Shown in pieces: positions 43,180-53,599 of a DNA stretch of 64,000 nt (its first letter is position 1; every line of letters starts with the position of its first letter). The stretch covers positions 310,001 through 374,000 of the forward strand of contig NZ_JACHWY010000003.1 of the NCBI RefSeq assembly GCF_014191715.1, given 5' to 3'. The notes under the pieces are model-generated. The model was not told where the DNA came from. It saw nothing but the letters and a program-made list of their open reading frames with translations, and did no database searches. A program made the translations under genes and the position numbers. Source of the stretch: Litorivivens lipolytica. GTDB lineage: Bacteria; Pseudomonadota; Gammaproteobacteria; Pseudomonadales; Spongiibacteraceae.

Positions 43180-44463
43180 TCAGTGGGCGCGCAGGTTTTC
43201 CAGCTTTTCGCCTTCCTGAGCCAGCAGCCGCATCAGATCCGCCTTCGGCATGCGGATATGCAAGGTGCAGCCCTGCTCGTTATATTCTTCCGTTTGCACG
43301 CCGCCGAGGGCGAACAGGCGCGAGCGCAGCCGGGATTTGTGTGGCGGCAGTACCACATCGGTATCCACCACATCACCGGCCAGCAGTTCGCTGAGAGCTT
43401 CCATCAACTCGTCCAGCCCTTTGCCACGACGGGCCGACAGCCAGACGCGCGTCGGACGACCATCGCCGTCACGCTCAATACGTGGCGCCTGACCGATCAG
43501 GTCAATCTTGTTATAAACCTCCAGCATCGGCAGCTCGCTGGCGCCGATTTCCGCCAACACTTCGTGCACTTGCCGAATATGATCCTGACGCTCTTCGTCG
43601 GCGCAGTCGATCACATGGACCAGCAGGTCCGAGCTCACCGCCTCTTCCAGTGTAGCGCGGAAGGACTCCACCAGCTTGTGGGGCAGATGGCGGATAAACC
43701 CCACAGTATCCGCCACCACCACCGGGCCCACATCGGCCACTTGCAGCCGGCGCAGGGTAGGGTCAAGGGTCGCGAACAGCTGATCAGCGGCGTAGACCTG
43801 TGATTCGGTCAGCGAGTTAAACAACGTGGATTTGCCGGCGTTGGTGTAGCCCACAAATGAGAGCGTCGGAATTTCGGCCCGTTTGCGGGCCCGCCGGGAT
43901 TGGTCGCGCTGCTTGCGCACCTTTTCCAGCCGCCCCTGAATACTCTTGATACGCGCGCGCAGCAGTCGGCGGTCACTTTCCAGCTGGGTTTCACCCGGAC
44001 CGCGCAGACCGATCCCCCCTTTTTGACGCTCAAGGTGGGTCCAGCCGCGGATCAGGCGGGTCGACATATGTTCCAGCTGGGCCAGTTCGACCTGCAACTT
44101 GCCTTCGTGGGTGCGGGCGCGCTGGGCAAAGATATCGAGGATCAGGCCGGTGCGATCAAGCACCCGACACTTGAGCTCCTTCTCGATATTGCGCTCCTGA
44201 CTGGGGCTGAGGGCGTGATTGAACAGCACCAACTCGGCTTCGTGCTCCACCACAATCTGCCGAATCTCTTCGAGCTTGCCGGAGCCGACAAAGGTCTTGG
44301 CGTGAGGCATGGGGCGCTGGCCGCGCACGAAATACACCGGCTCGCCTCCCGCGGAGGTGACCAGTTGCATGAATTCACCCGGATCTTCGCGCTCGGTCAC
44401 ACCGCTGAATTCGATGTGTACCAGCACGGCGCGCTCACCGGTATCGGGACGCTCAAACAGCAA
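43180..44463 (-). CDS. hflX: Ribosome-splitting GTPase HflX
   Basis: A translation-factor GTPase that splits stalled 70S ribosomes under stress. The 427 residues have the N-terminal HflX domain (LVEHEAELVLFNHALSPSQ-like, FNHALSPSQERNIEKEL), RTGLILDIFAQRARTHEGK, the G1 loop VGYTNAGKST, G3 DTVGFIRHLPH and G4 NKID. The first codon is TTG at 44463, unusual but backed by TAGGAG six bases upstream and by alignment of LFERPDTGERAVLVH with HflX N-termini. It follows hfq after 98 bases. Confidence 0.94.
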   Translation of the reverse strand: MLFERPDTGERAVLVHIEFSGVTEREDPGEFMQLVTSAGGEPVYFVRGQRPMPHAKTFVGSGKLEEIRQIVVEHEAELVLFNHALSPSQERNIEKELKCRVLDRTGLILDIFAQRARTHEGKLQVELAQLEHMSTRLIRGWTHLERQKGGIGLRGPGETQLESDRRLLRARIKSIQGRLEKVRKQRDQSRRARKRAEIPTLSFVGYTNAGKSTLFNSLTESQVYAADQLFATLDPTLRRLQVADVGPVVVADTVGFIRHLPHKLVESFRATLEEAVSSDLLVHVIDCADEERQDHIRQVHEVLAEIGASELPMLEVYNKIDLIGQAPRIERDGDGRPTRVWLSARRGKGLDELMEALSELLAGDVVDTDVVLPPHKSRLRSRLFALGGVQTEEYNEQGCTLHIRMPKADLMRLLAQEGEKLENLRAH

Positions 44464-44561
44464 GGGTGTCTCCTACGACGAAACCGCCAGATACCCACAG
44501 GCACCGGCGGCTGAAAGAGGAGTTCAGTTGTGTAAAGTCTGTACCGTTAAACGAGAGGAAC

Positions 44562-44807
44562 TCAGCTCTCATCGTCTTCCGGCGGATGCTGCATCGGCAG
44601 CCGGACGACCCGCGAGGGGACAACCGTGGAGATGGCGTGCTTGTATACCATCTGACTGACCGTGTTTTTCAGCAACACGACAAATTGGTCAAAGGACTCG
44701 ATTTGGCCCTGCAACTTGATCCCGTTTACCAAATAGATGGAAACAGGTACTCGTTCCTTACGCAGAATATTGAGGTAAGGGTCTTGTAAGCTATGCCCTT
44801 TTGACAT
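44562..44807 (-). CDS. hfq: RNA chaperone Hfq
   Basis: A hexameric Sm-like RNA chaperone for sRNA-mRNA pairing. The 81 residues are [19 protein letters not shown] (Sm1 start), [18 protein letters not shown] and the conserved [12 protein letters not shown] (Sm2) followed by a short tail. The tail is shorter than in E. coli, as in Pseudomonas. The ribosome site AAGGAGG is excellent. A 150-base gap to miaA gives room for hfq's own promoters. Confidence 0.97.
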   Translation of the reverse strand: MSKGHSLQDPYLNILRKERVPVSIYLVNGIKLQGQIESFDQFVVLLKNTVSQMVYKHAISTVVPSRVVRLPMQHPPEDDES

Positions 44808-44959
44808 GGTGTAGCCTCCTTAGGTGGCCAATGGCCAGAAAAAGCGACAGACGGCGACTTGCCCGAATGGAGACCGAGAAAAGCAGTTCTCAGGCGCCTA
44901 CGTCTTCCGCAAGCGGAATCAAATAAGACCCGGATACGGTTTTACTTGAAGTTTAAGCT

Positions 44960-45943
44960 CTAGTATAGCCCATCCACTGGGAAATCAACATCTGCCAGCA
45001 TTGCCAAAAATTCAGGTAGCACACTGTTTTCGGCATCTTTCCATAGAATCCAGTTTAACTCTGGCCACTTGCGCAGCCAGGTGAACTGACGCTTGGCCAG
45101 TTGCCGGGTGGCGGCCAGTGCGCGTTCGCGCATCTCGGTCTCGCTGACCTCACCTTCCAGATACTCCCAGACTTGTCGGTATCCGACCGCGCGAATGGCC
45201 GGAAGGTTCCTGTCGAGATCGCCGCGCTGATGCAACTTTTGCACTTCCTCGACAAAACCACCCGCAAACATCTGCGTCAGCCGCTGGTCTATACGCTGGT
45301 GCAGCGCCGCCCGATGTTCTGGCGCCACCGCCGCCTGAAAAATCCGGTAGGGCAGCTCCGCCTCACCCTGCTCCGCCCGCCACGCGCTGATGGGGCGGCC
45401 GGTGCCGCGCAGCACCTCCAGCGCCCTGCAAATGCGCTGGGAATGGTTGGGGTGAATCGTGGCTGCCGTTGCAGGATCGCCCTGCGCCAGCTCCATATGC
45501 AGGGCCGGCCAACCCGAGCGCTCCGCCTCGGCTTCGATGGCAGCGCGAATGCCCGAATCGATTTCCGGCAGCTCCACCAGCCCGTCGAGCAGAGCCTTGA
45601 AGTAGAGCATGGTGCCGCCGACCAGCAACGGGATCTTGCCGCTGGCGGTGATGTCGGCCATCGCCTCCAGGGCATCGCGACGAAAATCGGCGGCAGTATA
45701 GGGGTCAGCGGGGTCGCGAATATCTACCAGCCGGTGGGGGTAACGCGCCAGCTCGTCCGGGCTGGGCTTGGCGCTGCCGATATCCAGCCCCCGGTAGACC
45801 AGCGCCGAATCGACACTGATGATCTCGGCGTTGAGGTGATCACAGAGCTCAAAGGCCAGCCGGGTTTTGCCAGAGGCCGTGGGCCCCATCAGGAAAATCG
45901 CCGGCGGCAGCGAACCTCCCCTCAGTGAATCGTCACTGGCCAC
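44960..45943 (-). CDS. miaA: tRNA dimethylallyltransferase MiaA
   Basis: Adds dimethylallyl to A37 of tRNAs reading UNN codons. The 327 residues carry [15 protein letters not shown] (P-loop), [58 protein letters not shown] and [14 protein letters not shown]. The start is GTG at 45943, overlapping the 3' end of mutL by 11 bases; the N-terminus [11 protein letters not shown] aligns with known MiaA proteins. Confidence 0.96.
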   Translation of the reverse strand: MASDDSLRGGSLPPAIFLMGPTASGKTRLAFELCDHLNAEIISVDSALVYRGLDIGSAKPSPDELARYPHRLVDIRDPADPYTAADFRRDALEAMADITASGKIPLLVGGTMLYFKALLDGLVELPEIDSGIRAAIEAEAERSGWPALHMELAQGDPATAATIHPNHSQRICRALEVLRGTGRPISAWRAEQGEAELPYRIFQAAVAPEHRAALHQRIDQRLTQMFAGGFVEEVQKLHQRGDLDRNLPAIRAVGYRQVWEYLEGEVSETEMRERALAATRQLAKRQFTWLRKWPELNWILWKDAENSVLPEFLAMLADVDFPVDGLY

Positions 45944-47750
45944 GCAGGAACCATTTATCCAGCTCTGGAAGAGACACCTGCACCCAGGTCGGTCGACCGT
46001 GGTTGCACTGGCCGCTGCGCTCGGTTGCTTCCATATCCCTCAGGAGGGCGTTCATCTCGGGAAGGGTCAATTTGCGGTTGGCGCGCACGGAGCCATGGCA
46101 GGCCATGGTCGCCAGAATTTCATCGATATGCGCCAGCATCCGGTCCGAGCTGCCATATTCCATAAAGTCCGACAGCACATCGCGCACCAGCTGCTCGACG
46201 TCGCTGTTGGCGAGCAGCACCGGCAACTCCCTTACCACCAGAGCCTCTTCGCCGACGCGCTCCACCCGCATACCGAGCTGGGCAAACATGTCACTGGAAT
46301 TTTCCGCGCAGGCGGCTTCGCGCTCGCTCACCGCCAGCGTCATCGGCACAAGCAGGGGCTGACTGCGAATACTCTGACTGTCGCGGGCAGTCTTCATGCG
46401 CTCGTAGGTGATCCGCTCGTGGGCGGCGTGAATATCCACCATCACCAGACCGTGGGCGTTTTCCGCCAGAATATAAACGCCCTTTAGCTGGGCCAGCGCA
46501 TAGCCCAAGGGGGGAATCTCGGCGTCATTGTCATCCATAACGGGCCGAGGGGCGGCCGACGGGAAAGCCGGGGGCGTTGGCGCGCGGGATTGCAGCGCGG
46601 TATAGCCCTGTAACTGCTCGCGCACTTCCCCTTCGCTGATCTGGGGCTGAGACTGGCCCGAACGGAAACTGATCGGCGCCTGCTGCGGCGCGATCTCGGC
46701 GGGCTGTTGCTGCTGCTCAAGACGAGCGCTATTGACCTGATCGTCGGGCCGCACTTCCGCCAACAGGCGATGCAGACTGCGGAAAATAAAATCGTGCACG
46801 GTGCGCCCGTCACGGAAGCGCACCTCGTGCTTGGTCGGGTGGACATTCACATCCACAATCGACGGATCGAGCTCCAGATAGAGCACGAAGGCCGGGTGAC
46901 GACCGTGGAACAGCACATCCCGATAGGCTTGACGTATAGCGTGGGCGATCAGCTTGTCGCGGATCATCCGGCCATTGACAAAAAAGTGCTGCATGTCGGC
47001 CTGACTGCGGGAGAAGGTCGGCAAGGCGACCCAGCCCCAGAGCTTTAATCCGGCCGCTTCGGTTTCGATATGCAGGGCGTTTTCCAGAAAGGCCGGGCCG
47101 CACACGCGACTGAGGCGACGCTCCTGCTCCAGCTGGTTCGCCGCCGGCGGCAGGCTGTGCACCACCCGGTTGTTGTGACGGAGGTGAAAGGCCACATCGT
47201 AACGACTCAGTGCGAGACGCTTCACGACTTCTTCCAGATGACTGAATTCGGTTTTTTCCGTGCGCAGAAATTTACGGCGGGCGGGCGTGTTAAAGAACAG
47301 ATCGCGCATTTCCACGGTGGTGCCGCAGGGATGGGGCGCGGGCTTGACCGAAGCCTGCATGTCGCGACCTTCACAGCTGACCTGCCAGCCGCTATTGGAT
47401 TGATCCGTGGCCGAAGTGAGGGTCAGCCGGGCGACCGAACTGATACTGGCCAGTGCTTCACCGCGAAAACCGAGGCTGATGACCTTTTCCAGGTCTTCCA
47501 GCTCGCGGATTTTGCTGGTGGCATGTCTGCTCATGGCCAGCGGCAGATCATCCTTATCAATGCCACTGCCGTTGTCGCGGATGCGGATCAGCTTGACGCC
47601 GCCCGCCTCCACATCGAGATCGACCCGCGTGGCACCGGCGTCGAGGCTGTTTTCCAGCAGTTCCTTGACCACGGACGCGGGGCGTTCGACCACCTCCCCG
47701 GCGGCAATCTGGTTGGCGAGCCGGGGATTGAGCAATTGAATTCGAGACAT
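45933..47750 (-). CDS. mutL: DNA mismatch repair protein MutL
   Basis: A GHKL ATPase that links MutS to strand cleavage. The 605 residues show the ATPase motifs [41 protein letters not shown] and, in the C-terminal half, [12 protein letters not shown]. That last segment fits the DQHA(x)2E(x)4E endonuclease motif of MutL from bacteria without MutH, so this MutL is predicted to nick DNA itself. The start overlaps the amiB stop (TGATG). A proline/glutamine-rich linker (about 345-400) separates the domains. Confidence 0.96.
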   Translation of the reverse strand: MSRIQLLNPRLANQIAAGEVVERPASVVKELLENSLDAGATRVDLDVEAGGVKLIRIRDNGSGIDKDDLPLAMSRHATSKIRELEDLEKVISLGFRGEALASISSVARLTLTSATDQSNSGWQVSCEGRDMQASVKPAPHPCGTTVEMRDLFFNTPARRKFLRTEKTEFSHLEEVVKRLALSRYDVAFHLRHNNRVVHSLPPAANQLEQERRLSRVCGPAFLENALHIETEAAGLKLWGWVALPTFSRSQADMQHFFVNGRMIRDKLIAHAIRQAYRDVLFHGRHPAFVLYLELDPSIVDVNVHPTKHEVRFRDGRTVHDFIFRSLHRLLAEVRPDDQVNSARLEQQQQPAEIAPQQAPISFRSGQSQPQISEGEVREQLQGYTALQSRAPTPPAFPSAAPRPVMDDNDAEIPPLGYALAQLKGVYILAENAHGLVMVDIHAAHERITYERMKTARDSQSIRSQPLLVPMTLAVSEREAACAENSSDMFAQLGMRVERVGEEALVVRELPVLLANSDVEQLVRDVLSDFMEYGSSDRMLAHIDEILATMACHGSVRANRKLTLPEMNALLRDMEATERSGQCNHGRPTWVQVSLPELDKWFLRGQ

Positions 47751-49063
47751 CAGGACTCAGGAATAATCAATGTCTGACCCACCCGGATATCGGTGTGCGC
47801 CATTTTATTTTCACGTTGCAGTTGGGCCACCGACACATCAAAGCGGGCGGCGATTTCCGACAGTGTATCACCGCTGGCAATGGTGTACTGCCGCGGTTTG
47901 ACTTCACCGCGCTTTAGGGCGGCGAGATAGGTGTCTGGTGGCGGGCTGCGGCGGAAGTGACTGTCGATGCCACTGAAAATTGCCTGCGCCATCTTCTGTC
48001 GATACCAGGACGTGGCCAGCTTCTTGGCCTCACCTGGATTCGAGATAAAACCGGTCTCGACCAGAATCGACGGAATATCAGGGGATTTCAGCACCGCAAA
48101 CGCCGCCTGCTCCACCCGTTTACTGTGCAGTTTGGACATCTTGCCCATTTCACCCAGCACATTGCCGCCAACGCGCAGACTGGCATCCATACTCGCGGTC
48201 ATGGACAGATCAGTCAGCACACCGGCCAGAATATCGTCCTTGTCCGACAGACTGACACCGCCCACCAGATCCGAATCGTTTTCTCGCTGGGCGAGGAAGG
48301 CCGCCGAGGCACTGGTGGCGCCGCGCTGGGACAGGGCATATACCGAACTGCCCGATGCATTGGGCGTTTTAAAGGCGTCCGCGTGAATCGACACAAACAA
48401 ATCCGCCTGCATTTTGCGCGCAATATCCCGACGCTGACGCAAACCTACGTAATAGTCGCCGGTGCGCACCAGCTCGGCCTTGTAGCCTTTGGTATTGTTA
48501 AACAGCCGCTGCAGCTCTTTCGAAATTTCCAGCACCACCCGTTTTTCATAGAGGCGACCGGGGCCAATCGCACCCGGGTCTTCGCCGCCGTGACCCGCAT
48601 CAATGGCAATCACCACCGGGCGACGGCCGCTGGTGATATCCACCGCTTTTTTCACGGTGCGGGCAGAGCTTTCCTTGTCGTGAAAATCAATCACCAGGCG
48701 GTCGTGCAGATCGCCGCTCGCCGCCAGCATAAAGCTGCCAATTTTCACTTCCCGACTGAGATCAAACACCACCCGCAGATCCTTGCCGTTGCGCACGCCG
48801 TGGCGCATACGACTGATCGGGCTGTCATCAAATTTAAGATCATCGGGGATTTTGTTCAGGGAGGTGCGACTGATGTCGACTACTAGCCGCTCAGGATTAT
48901 TCAAAGGGAATACCTGATATTCAGCAGGACCACTGAGATCAAACACCACCCGGGTGTGATCCGGCGCCCGCCACAGGCGAACATCTTTCACGTCGGCGGC
49001 GAAACCCGCCGCGCTGAACAGCAGCGTTGCGATCAGAACCAGCAGGCCGTGCAATCTTCTCAT
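47750..49063 (-). CDS. amiB: N-acetylmuramoyl-L-alanine amidase AmiB-type (AMIN, Amidase_3, LysM)
   Basis: A periplasmic zinc amidase that splits septal peptidoglycan. The 437 residues comprise a signal peptide (about 1-22, [16 protein letters not shown]), an AMIN domain (about 25-130), an Amidase_3 domain (about 150-375) with [15 protein letters not shown], the Glu of [19 protein letters not shown] and LVETGFISN, and a C-terminal LysM domain ([19 protein letters not shown]). All zinc ligands and the catalytic Glu are present. It lies between tsaE and mutL, the standard order. Confidence 0.95.
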   Translation of the reverse strand: MRRLHGLLVLIATLLFSAAGFAADVKDVRLWRAPDHTRVVFDLSGPAEYQVFPLNNPERLVVDISRTSLNKIPDDLKFDDSPISRMRHGVRNGKDLRVVFDLSREVKIGSFMLAASGDLHDRLVIDFHDKESSARTVKKAVDITSGRRPVVIAIDAGHGGEDPGAIGPGRLYEKRVVLEISKELQRLFNNTKGYKAELVRTGDYYVGLRQRRDIARKMQADLFVSIHADAFKTPNASGSSVYALSQRGATSASAAFLAQRENDSDLVGGVSLSDKDDILAGVLTDLSMTASMDASLRVGGNVLGEMGKMSKLHSKRVEQAAFAVLKSPDIPSILVETGFISNPGEAKKLATSWYRQKMAQAIFSGIDSHFRRSPPPDTYLAALKRGEVKPRQYTIASGDTLSEIAARFDVSVAQLQRENKMAHTDIRVGQTLIIPES

Positions 49064-49070
49064 TATGGCT

Positions 49071-49526
49071 TCAGTCCGCCTGAACGCGTTTTATCATCTG
49101 CTCGCCGCGCGCCGTTGCCGACGTCAGTTGCAGGGAGCGGCCAGCGCCGCTGGTTTCAATCCTAACCCGGATATCCGGCACAGGCAAAACACCGACGCCG
49201 CGCTGGGGCCATTCGATCAAACAAATACTGTTGTCGGAAAAATAATCGCGTATGCCCATGTATTCCAATTCTTCGGGGTCGCCAAGTCGGTAGAGGTCGA
49301 AATGGTAGATCAGACCCCGCGCCAGCTCATAAGGTTCCACCAGCGTATAGGTCGGGCTTTTAACCGCACCTGAATGACCAAAGGCGCGCAAAAAACCGCG
49401 ACAGAAGGTGGTTTTACCCGCACCCAAATCGCCTTCCAGAAACCACACACTCCCGGGCGCGGCGATGGCGCCCAGCTTTTCACCGGCGGCGACTGTCGCC
49501 GCCTCCCCTTCCAGAAACTGCTTCAC
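49071..49526 (-). CDS. tsaE: tRNA threonylcarbamoyladenosine ATPase TsaE
   Basis: The ATPase that cycles the TsaB-TsaD complex making t6A37. The 151 residues show FLEGDLGAGKTTFCRGFL (P-loop), KSPTYTLVEPYE, YHFDLYRLGDPEELEYMG and ICLIEWPQRG. GTG at 49526 overlaps the stop of nnr (GTGA), and the stop lies 7 bases before amiB. Confidence 0.95.
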   Translation of the reverse strand: MKQFLEGEAATVAAGEKLGAIAAPGSVWFLEGDLGAGKTTFCRGFLRAFGHSGAVKSPTYTLVEPYELARGLIYHFDLYRLGDPEELEYMGIRDYFSDNSICLIEWPQRGVGVLPVPDIRVRIETSGAGRSLQLTSATARGEQMIKRVQAD

Positions 49527-51010
49527 CCGTTGAGTACGCCTCTTAACTGTTCAATCACATCACTGGCCAGCATGCCCCGCTCACCGCCGAGTGCCGCTGC
49601 AGCATCGGCGGCGACACCGTGGGCGCAGACGCCAAGGCGCAAACTGTCGCTGGCACACAAACCCTGCGCCAGCAGCGCGCCCAGCACACCGCTCAAAACA
49701 TCACCCATGCCGCCGCTGGCCATACCCGGGTTGCCATAGTGACTGACCGCCAGCCCCTGATCATCGGCAATCACAGTACCCGCGCCCTTCAGCAACACCG
49801 AAGCGCCCGTTATTTCTCTCAGTTTTGCTGCGGCGGCAAAACGGTCGCGATGGATATCCGCGGTCGTGCAATCCAACAGCCGCGCCGCTTCCCCCGGATG
49901 GGGCGTCATAATCGTTGCTGCTCTGCGCTGCAGCTCCGGCTTGGCACCCAGCAGATTCAAGGCATCTGCATCCAGCACCACCGGCAAATCACTTTTCAGA
50001 ACTTCACTAAGCAGGGCTCTTCCCCAACGCTGCTGACCGAGACCGGGGCCAATGACCACCACCGAAGCCTTTGCCAGCAAAGACGCAAGCGCCGACACCG
50101 ATTCAACACCATGCCCCATGACTTCCGGTCGGCTGGCCAGCAAACCCGGCAGGTGAGCACTGCGGGTCGCACAACTGACCAATCCGGCACCACTTCGCGC
50201 GGCGGCACTGGCGGCCAGCACAATCGCGCCCGCCATGCCTTCATCACCGCCCACCACCAGCACATGCCCGCAATGGCCTTTGTGGGCAGTGCGAGCGCGG
50301 GCGGGCAAAACCTCGTGCTGACACTCTAGCAACAGCCGTTTCACGGATGGCGGATCGCTCATTGCCGCATCGGGCGCTTCAAGATCGCTGAAATACAGAT
50401 GACCAACACATTCAGCGGCATCGGCGGTAAACAAACCCTGCTTTAAACCAATAAAGCTCACCGTCACGCTGGCGCGCACGGCTGCGCCCAATATCCGACC
50501 GCTATCGGAACAGAGCCCGGACGGCACATCCACCGCCAACACCGGCAGGCCGCTGGCATTGATTGCGTTAATCGCCTCGGCAAAGGCTGGCCGCACATCG
50601 CCCTTTAGGCCGGTGCCCAGTAGGCCATCTACGATTACGCCAGCGTCCGGCAGCTCGCCACGCCAGGGTTTTGCCACAACACCTGCCGCCTCGGCGCGCT
50701 CGCGGGCCGTAAGCGCATCACCCGCACTCGGCGCATCGCCCACCTGCCACAGTCTTACCGTATAACCGCGCTCAACAGCGAGCGCCGCCATCAGGTAGGC
50801 ATCGCCGGCGTTATTACCCTTGCCGCAAAAGACCTGCAGCGCATCGCAATCCGGCCACTGGGTTTCAAAGGTGGAAAACAGCGCCCGACTCGCCTTCAAC
50901 ATCAGCTGAATACCCGGGACGCCGAAATCATTGATAATCCGGGCGTCGAGGGCACGCACCTGTGCGGCGGTGTAGAGTTCTAGCGGCAAATTATCTGTGC
51001 AACGCAGCAT
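49523..51010 (-). CDS. nnr: Bifunctional NAD(P)H-hydrate epimerase/dehydratase Nnr
   Basis: Repairs hydrated NADH/NADPH. The N-terminal YjeF_N domain (1 to about 210) is the epimerase, with QVFCGKGNNAGDAYLMA and VDGLLGTGLKG. The C-terminal ADP-dependent dehydratase domain (about 225-495) has AHKGHCGHVLVVGGDEGMAGA, VLDADALNLLG, MTPHPGEAARLL and the NPGMASGGMGDVLSGVLGA signature. The ATG at 51010 is used; the frame continues to a TTG at 51016. It diverges from queG with about 65 bases between starts. Confidence 0.95.
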   Translation of the reverse strand: MLRCTDNLPLELYTAAQVRALDARIINDFGVPGIQLMLKASRALFSTFETQWPDCDALQVFCGKGNNAGDAYLMAALAVERGYTVRLWQVGDAPSAGDALTARERAEAAGVVAKPWRGELPDAGVIVDGLLGTGLKGDVRPAFAEAINAINASGLPVLAVDVPSGLCSDSGRILGAAVRASVTVSFIGLKQGLFTADAAECVGHLYFSDLEAPDAAMSDPPSVKRLLLECQHEVLPARARTAHKGHCGHVLVVGGDEGMAGAIVLAASAAARSGAGLVSCATRSAHLPGLLASRPEVMGHGVESVSALASLLAKASVVVIGPGLGQQRWGRALLSEVLKSDLPVVLDADALNLLGAKPELQRRAATIMTPHPGEAARLLDCTTADIHRDRFAAAAKLREITGASVLLKGAGTVIADDQGLAVSHYGNPGMASGGMGDVLSGVLGALLAQGLCASDSLRLGVCAHGVAADAAAALGGERGMLASDVIEQLRGVLNG

Positions 51011-51075
51011 GCGCAAACCCGATCTGGCAGAATAGCGCCTATCTTAACGCAAGCGCCATTTGTGCCACGAGCCCC

Positions 51076-52161
51076 ATGCCAAGGATTCCACAGACCGATC
51101 TGAGTCACCTGGCCAGCGAAATCAAACGCTGGGGCGCGGAGCTGGGCTTTCAGCAAGTAGGCATTACCGACGCCGATATTCACAGCCACGCGGAAAAATT
51201 AAAAGCGTGGCTGGCCAAGGGCTTTCACGGCGATATGGCCTATATGCGCGAACGCGAGGGCCTGCGTGAAAACCCCTCAGAACTGGTGCCCGAAACTGCG
51301 CGTGTGATCAGCTTTCGGATGGATTACTTTCCCGATGAGGCCGATACCGCCGAGCGTTTGAAGCAACCGGAACAAGCTTATGTGTCGCGCTATGCCCTCG
51401 GCCGGGACTACCACAAACTGATTCGCAAGCGGCTTTCAACGATTGCCGAGCGTTTGCGCGAGGCAGGTGGCGAACACTGCCGCGCCTTTGTCGACAGCGC
51501 GCCAGTCTTGGAGCGCGGCTTCGCTGAAAAAGCCGGTCTCGGCTGGATCGGCAAGAACTCTATGGTAATCAACCCGAAGGCCGGCTCCTGGTTTTTTCTC
51601 GGCGAGATTTACACCGACCTGCCCTTGCCGATTGATCCACCGCAGGAAGCCTTTCACTGCGGTTCCTGCACCGCCTGCCTAGATGACTGCCCTACCGACG
51701 CCATCGTCGCGCCCTTTCAGGTAGATGCACGGCGCTGCATTTCCTATCTCACCATTGAACTGCACGGCGCGATTCCGGAAGACCTTCGGCCCTTGATGGG
51801 CAATCGGATTTTTGGCTGCGATGACTGTCAGCTGGTGTGCCCGTGGAATAAATTTTCGGAGGCAACACCAGAAGTCGATTTTTCGCCGCGCCACCAATTG
51901 GATCAAACCGATTTGCTGACTCTGTTTGCGTGGACAGAAAAGGATTTTGATCTCAAGACCCAAGGCTCGCCAATCAGACGCATCGGCTACGCGCGCTGGT
52001 TGCGCAATATTGCGGTGGCGCTGGGCAATGCTCCACACAACCGCGATATTATTTTAGCGTTAGAAGAAAAGCAGGGAACGGCGGGTGAGCTGGTAGACGA
52101 GCATATTCAGTGGGCGCTGAATCAGCAGCGCGCCCGGGCCTCAGCGAGCCCGGTGTCGTAG
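51076..52161 (+). CDS. queG: Epoxyqueuosine reductase QueG
   Basis: A cobalamin- and [4Fe-4S]-dependent enzyme making queuosine from epoxyqueuosine on tRNA. The 361 residues begin LSHLASEIKRWGAELGFQQVGI; they show FVDSAPVLERGFAEKAGLGW, two ferredoxin clusters (CGSCTACLDDCPTDAI and CDDCQLVCPWNKF) and a C-terminal HEAT-like part. The ATG at 51076 is chosen by alignment with QueG; the frame to 50962 overlaps nnr and looks non-coding. Its last 21 bases overlap the convergent PepSY gene. Confidence 0.95.
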   Translation: MPRIPQTDLSHLASEIKRWGAELGFQQVGITDADIHSHAEKLKAWLAKGFHGDMAYMREREGLRENPSELVPETARVISFRMDYFPDEADTAERLKQPEQAYVSRYALGRDYHKLIRKRLSTIAERLREAGGEHCRAFVDSAPVLERGFAEKAGLGWIGKNSMVINPKAGSWFFLGEIYTDLPLPIDPPQEAFHCGSCTACLDDCPTDAIVAPFQVDARRCISYLTIELHGAIPEDLRPLMGNRIFGCDDCQLVCPWNKFSEATPEVDFSPRHQLDQTDLLTLFAWTEKDFDLKTQGSPIRRIGYARWLRNIAVALGNAPHNRDIILALEEKQGTAGELVDEHIQWALNQQRARASASPVS

Positions 52162-53574
52162 CAGCATCATAAAACCGAGCACGGTCATACCGATGCTGAT
52201 GAGCAGCGTAACCACGATCAAGGCATCGCGCCCCTGACGCCCGGTTAATCCGGTCAGAAAATTCCACTTGTGCAGCAAGGCAAAAGACAGTCGCTCGATC
52301 CGGTCAATACGTCGGCTTTGATCGACCAGCACACCGCTCGCTGGATCGACAAACAGTTCTGTTGCCTCGTCGTCATTCAACGTCACTTGCCAGACTGGCA
52401 GTCGCTTATTGCGAAAATCGTAGCTGGGGCCAAAACGATAAACCGGAGTCACCGAATCAATCTCCGCACCGGGCTTAAACTGATTCGCGAGCCAGCGAGC
52501 ATAGGTGGCGTCATCTAACTCAATCGCTTCACCCTGTGCATCCAGATACTGGGAGCCACCCGATTGCGCCCGGCCGGCAAAACGCGCTTCGCGATCAACG
52601 GCTTCTGCCTGTGCCGGCAATTCCACGCGATACCGCCAACCGGATTCGGTGGGCACAAGCGCAATTGCCGTTACCGGTTTACCGATTGCGCTGGCAGTAT
52701 TCTGAATTCCCGCATCACCCTGAAAAACCATAGGCTGACCAAGACTCAGACCCGATTCCGGTTCGACATATTCTGATTGAATCAGATGATAAAAACCGCT
52801 CAGACTCCAAGCCAACAAAGGCAACCAGATACCGTAACCCAGCAGGCGGTGCCAGCGCCGCTTGCCGTCAGGAACTTTTCGCGAGGGCAACAGCAATACC
52901 AGCCCCAGTCCGGCACCGGCCAACAAAAACAGATTGACCATAAACAGGGCAATCAGCAGCACGCGGCCAGCGCCAAAAGCGTCCAGCCAGGCCCAGGTAT
53001 GCAGCTGCACAAATACCGATTGCATCGCCGCTTTCGTGCGATTGTTCAGCGAGGCTAGCGCCGGGGTTTCAGTATGTATAAAGGCCGTAAGTTGATCGTC
53101 GCCGGCAAAGGTCACCCGATAAACGGGCAGCAGGCGATTTACCGAGGGGTATTCGCTATTAAATTCGGTTTGAAACTGAATATCCGCAATGTCACCTTGA
53201 TCGCGACCGGTGTAGTACGCCGCCAACCATCGCGCCTGCCGTTCATCCTGACCGGCCAGTTCTGAACCAGAGTCCAGTGCAAAATAACGACGCGGCTTGT
53301 CTTCACTCTCGGCAACCTGCAACATGGCGCCATTGGCCGACGGCACAACTTTAACTACTCGCGCCTCTGCAAAGACGTTTGACGCAACAATCTCTGCAAC
53401 CTGCCGCAGCGCATTGTCAGGCACGGTCGCCGACGGCGGAAACATCTTCGCGCCCTGAGGACCAAACCAGGCCATCAGCGGATGCAGCACGCCGGAAACC
53501 GCCCAACACAGAATCGCAATACCTCCGATCCACGCCAACCGGCGGTGCCACTGCATAAAAGTTTTCGTGGTCAT
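52141..53574 (-). CDS. PepSY-associated transmembrane protein
   Basis: A 477-residue inner-membrane protein with a PepSY-TM arrangement: an N-terminal helix (QWHRRLAWIGGIAILCWAVSGVLHP), a periplasmic PepSY domain, a central helix pair near 200-270 (LLIALFMVNLFLLAGAGLGLVLLL; RRWHRLLGYGIWLPLLAWSLSGFYHL), a second PepSY segment, and a final helix (ALIVVTLLISIGMTVLGFMMLL). Such proteins often accompany siderophore receptors and are thought to reduce or move iron. It follows the TonB receptor by 25 bases in the same direction. Confidence 0.85.
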   Translation of the reverse strand: MTTKTFMQWHRRLAWIGGIAILCWAVSGVLHPLMAWFGPQGAKMFPPSATVPDNALRQVAEIVASNVFAEARVVKVVPSANGAMLQVAESEDKPRRYFALDSGSELAGQDERQARWLAAYYTGRDQGDIADIQFQTEFNSEYPSVNRLLPVYRVTFAGDDQLTAFIHTETPALASLNNRTKAAMQSVFVQLHTWAWLDAFGAGRVLLIALFMVNLFLLAGAGLGLVLLLPSRKVPDGKRRWHRLLGYGIWLPLLAWSLSGFYHLIQSEYVEPESGLSLGQPMVFQGDAGIQNTASAIGKPVTAIALVPTESGWRYRVELPAQAEAVDREARFAGRAQSGGSQYLDAQGEAIELDDATYARWLANQFKPGAEIDSVTPVYRFGPSYDFRNKRLPVWQVTLNDDEATELFVDPASGVLVDQSRRIDRIERLSFALLHKWNFLTGLTGRQGRDALIVVTLLISIGMTVLGFMMLLRHRAR

Positions 53575-53599
53575 ACGATCAACACTCCGCCATCAGGCA

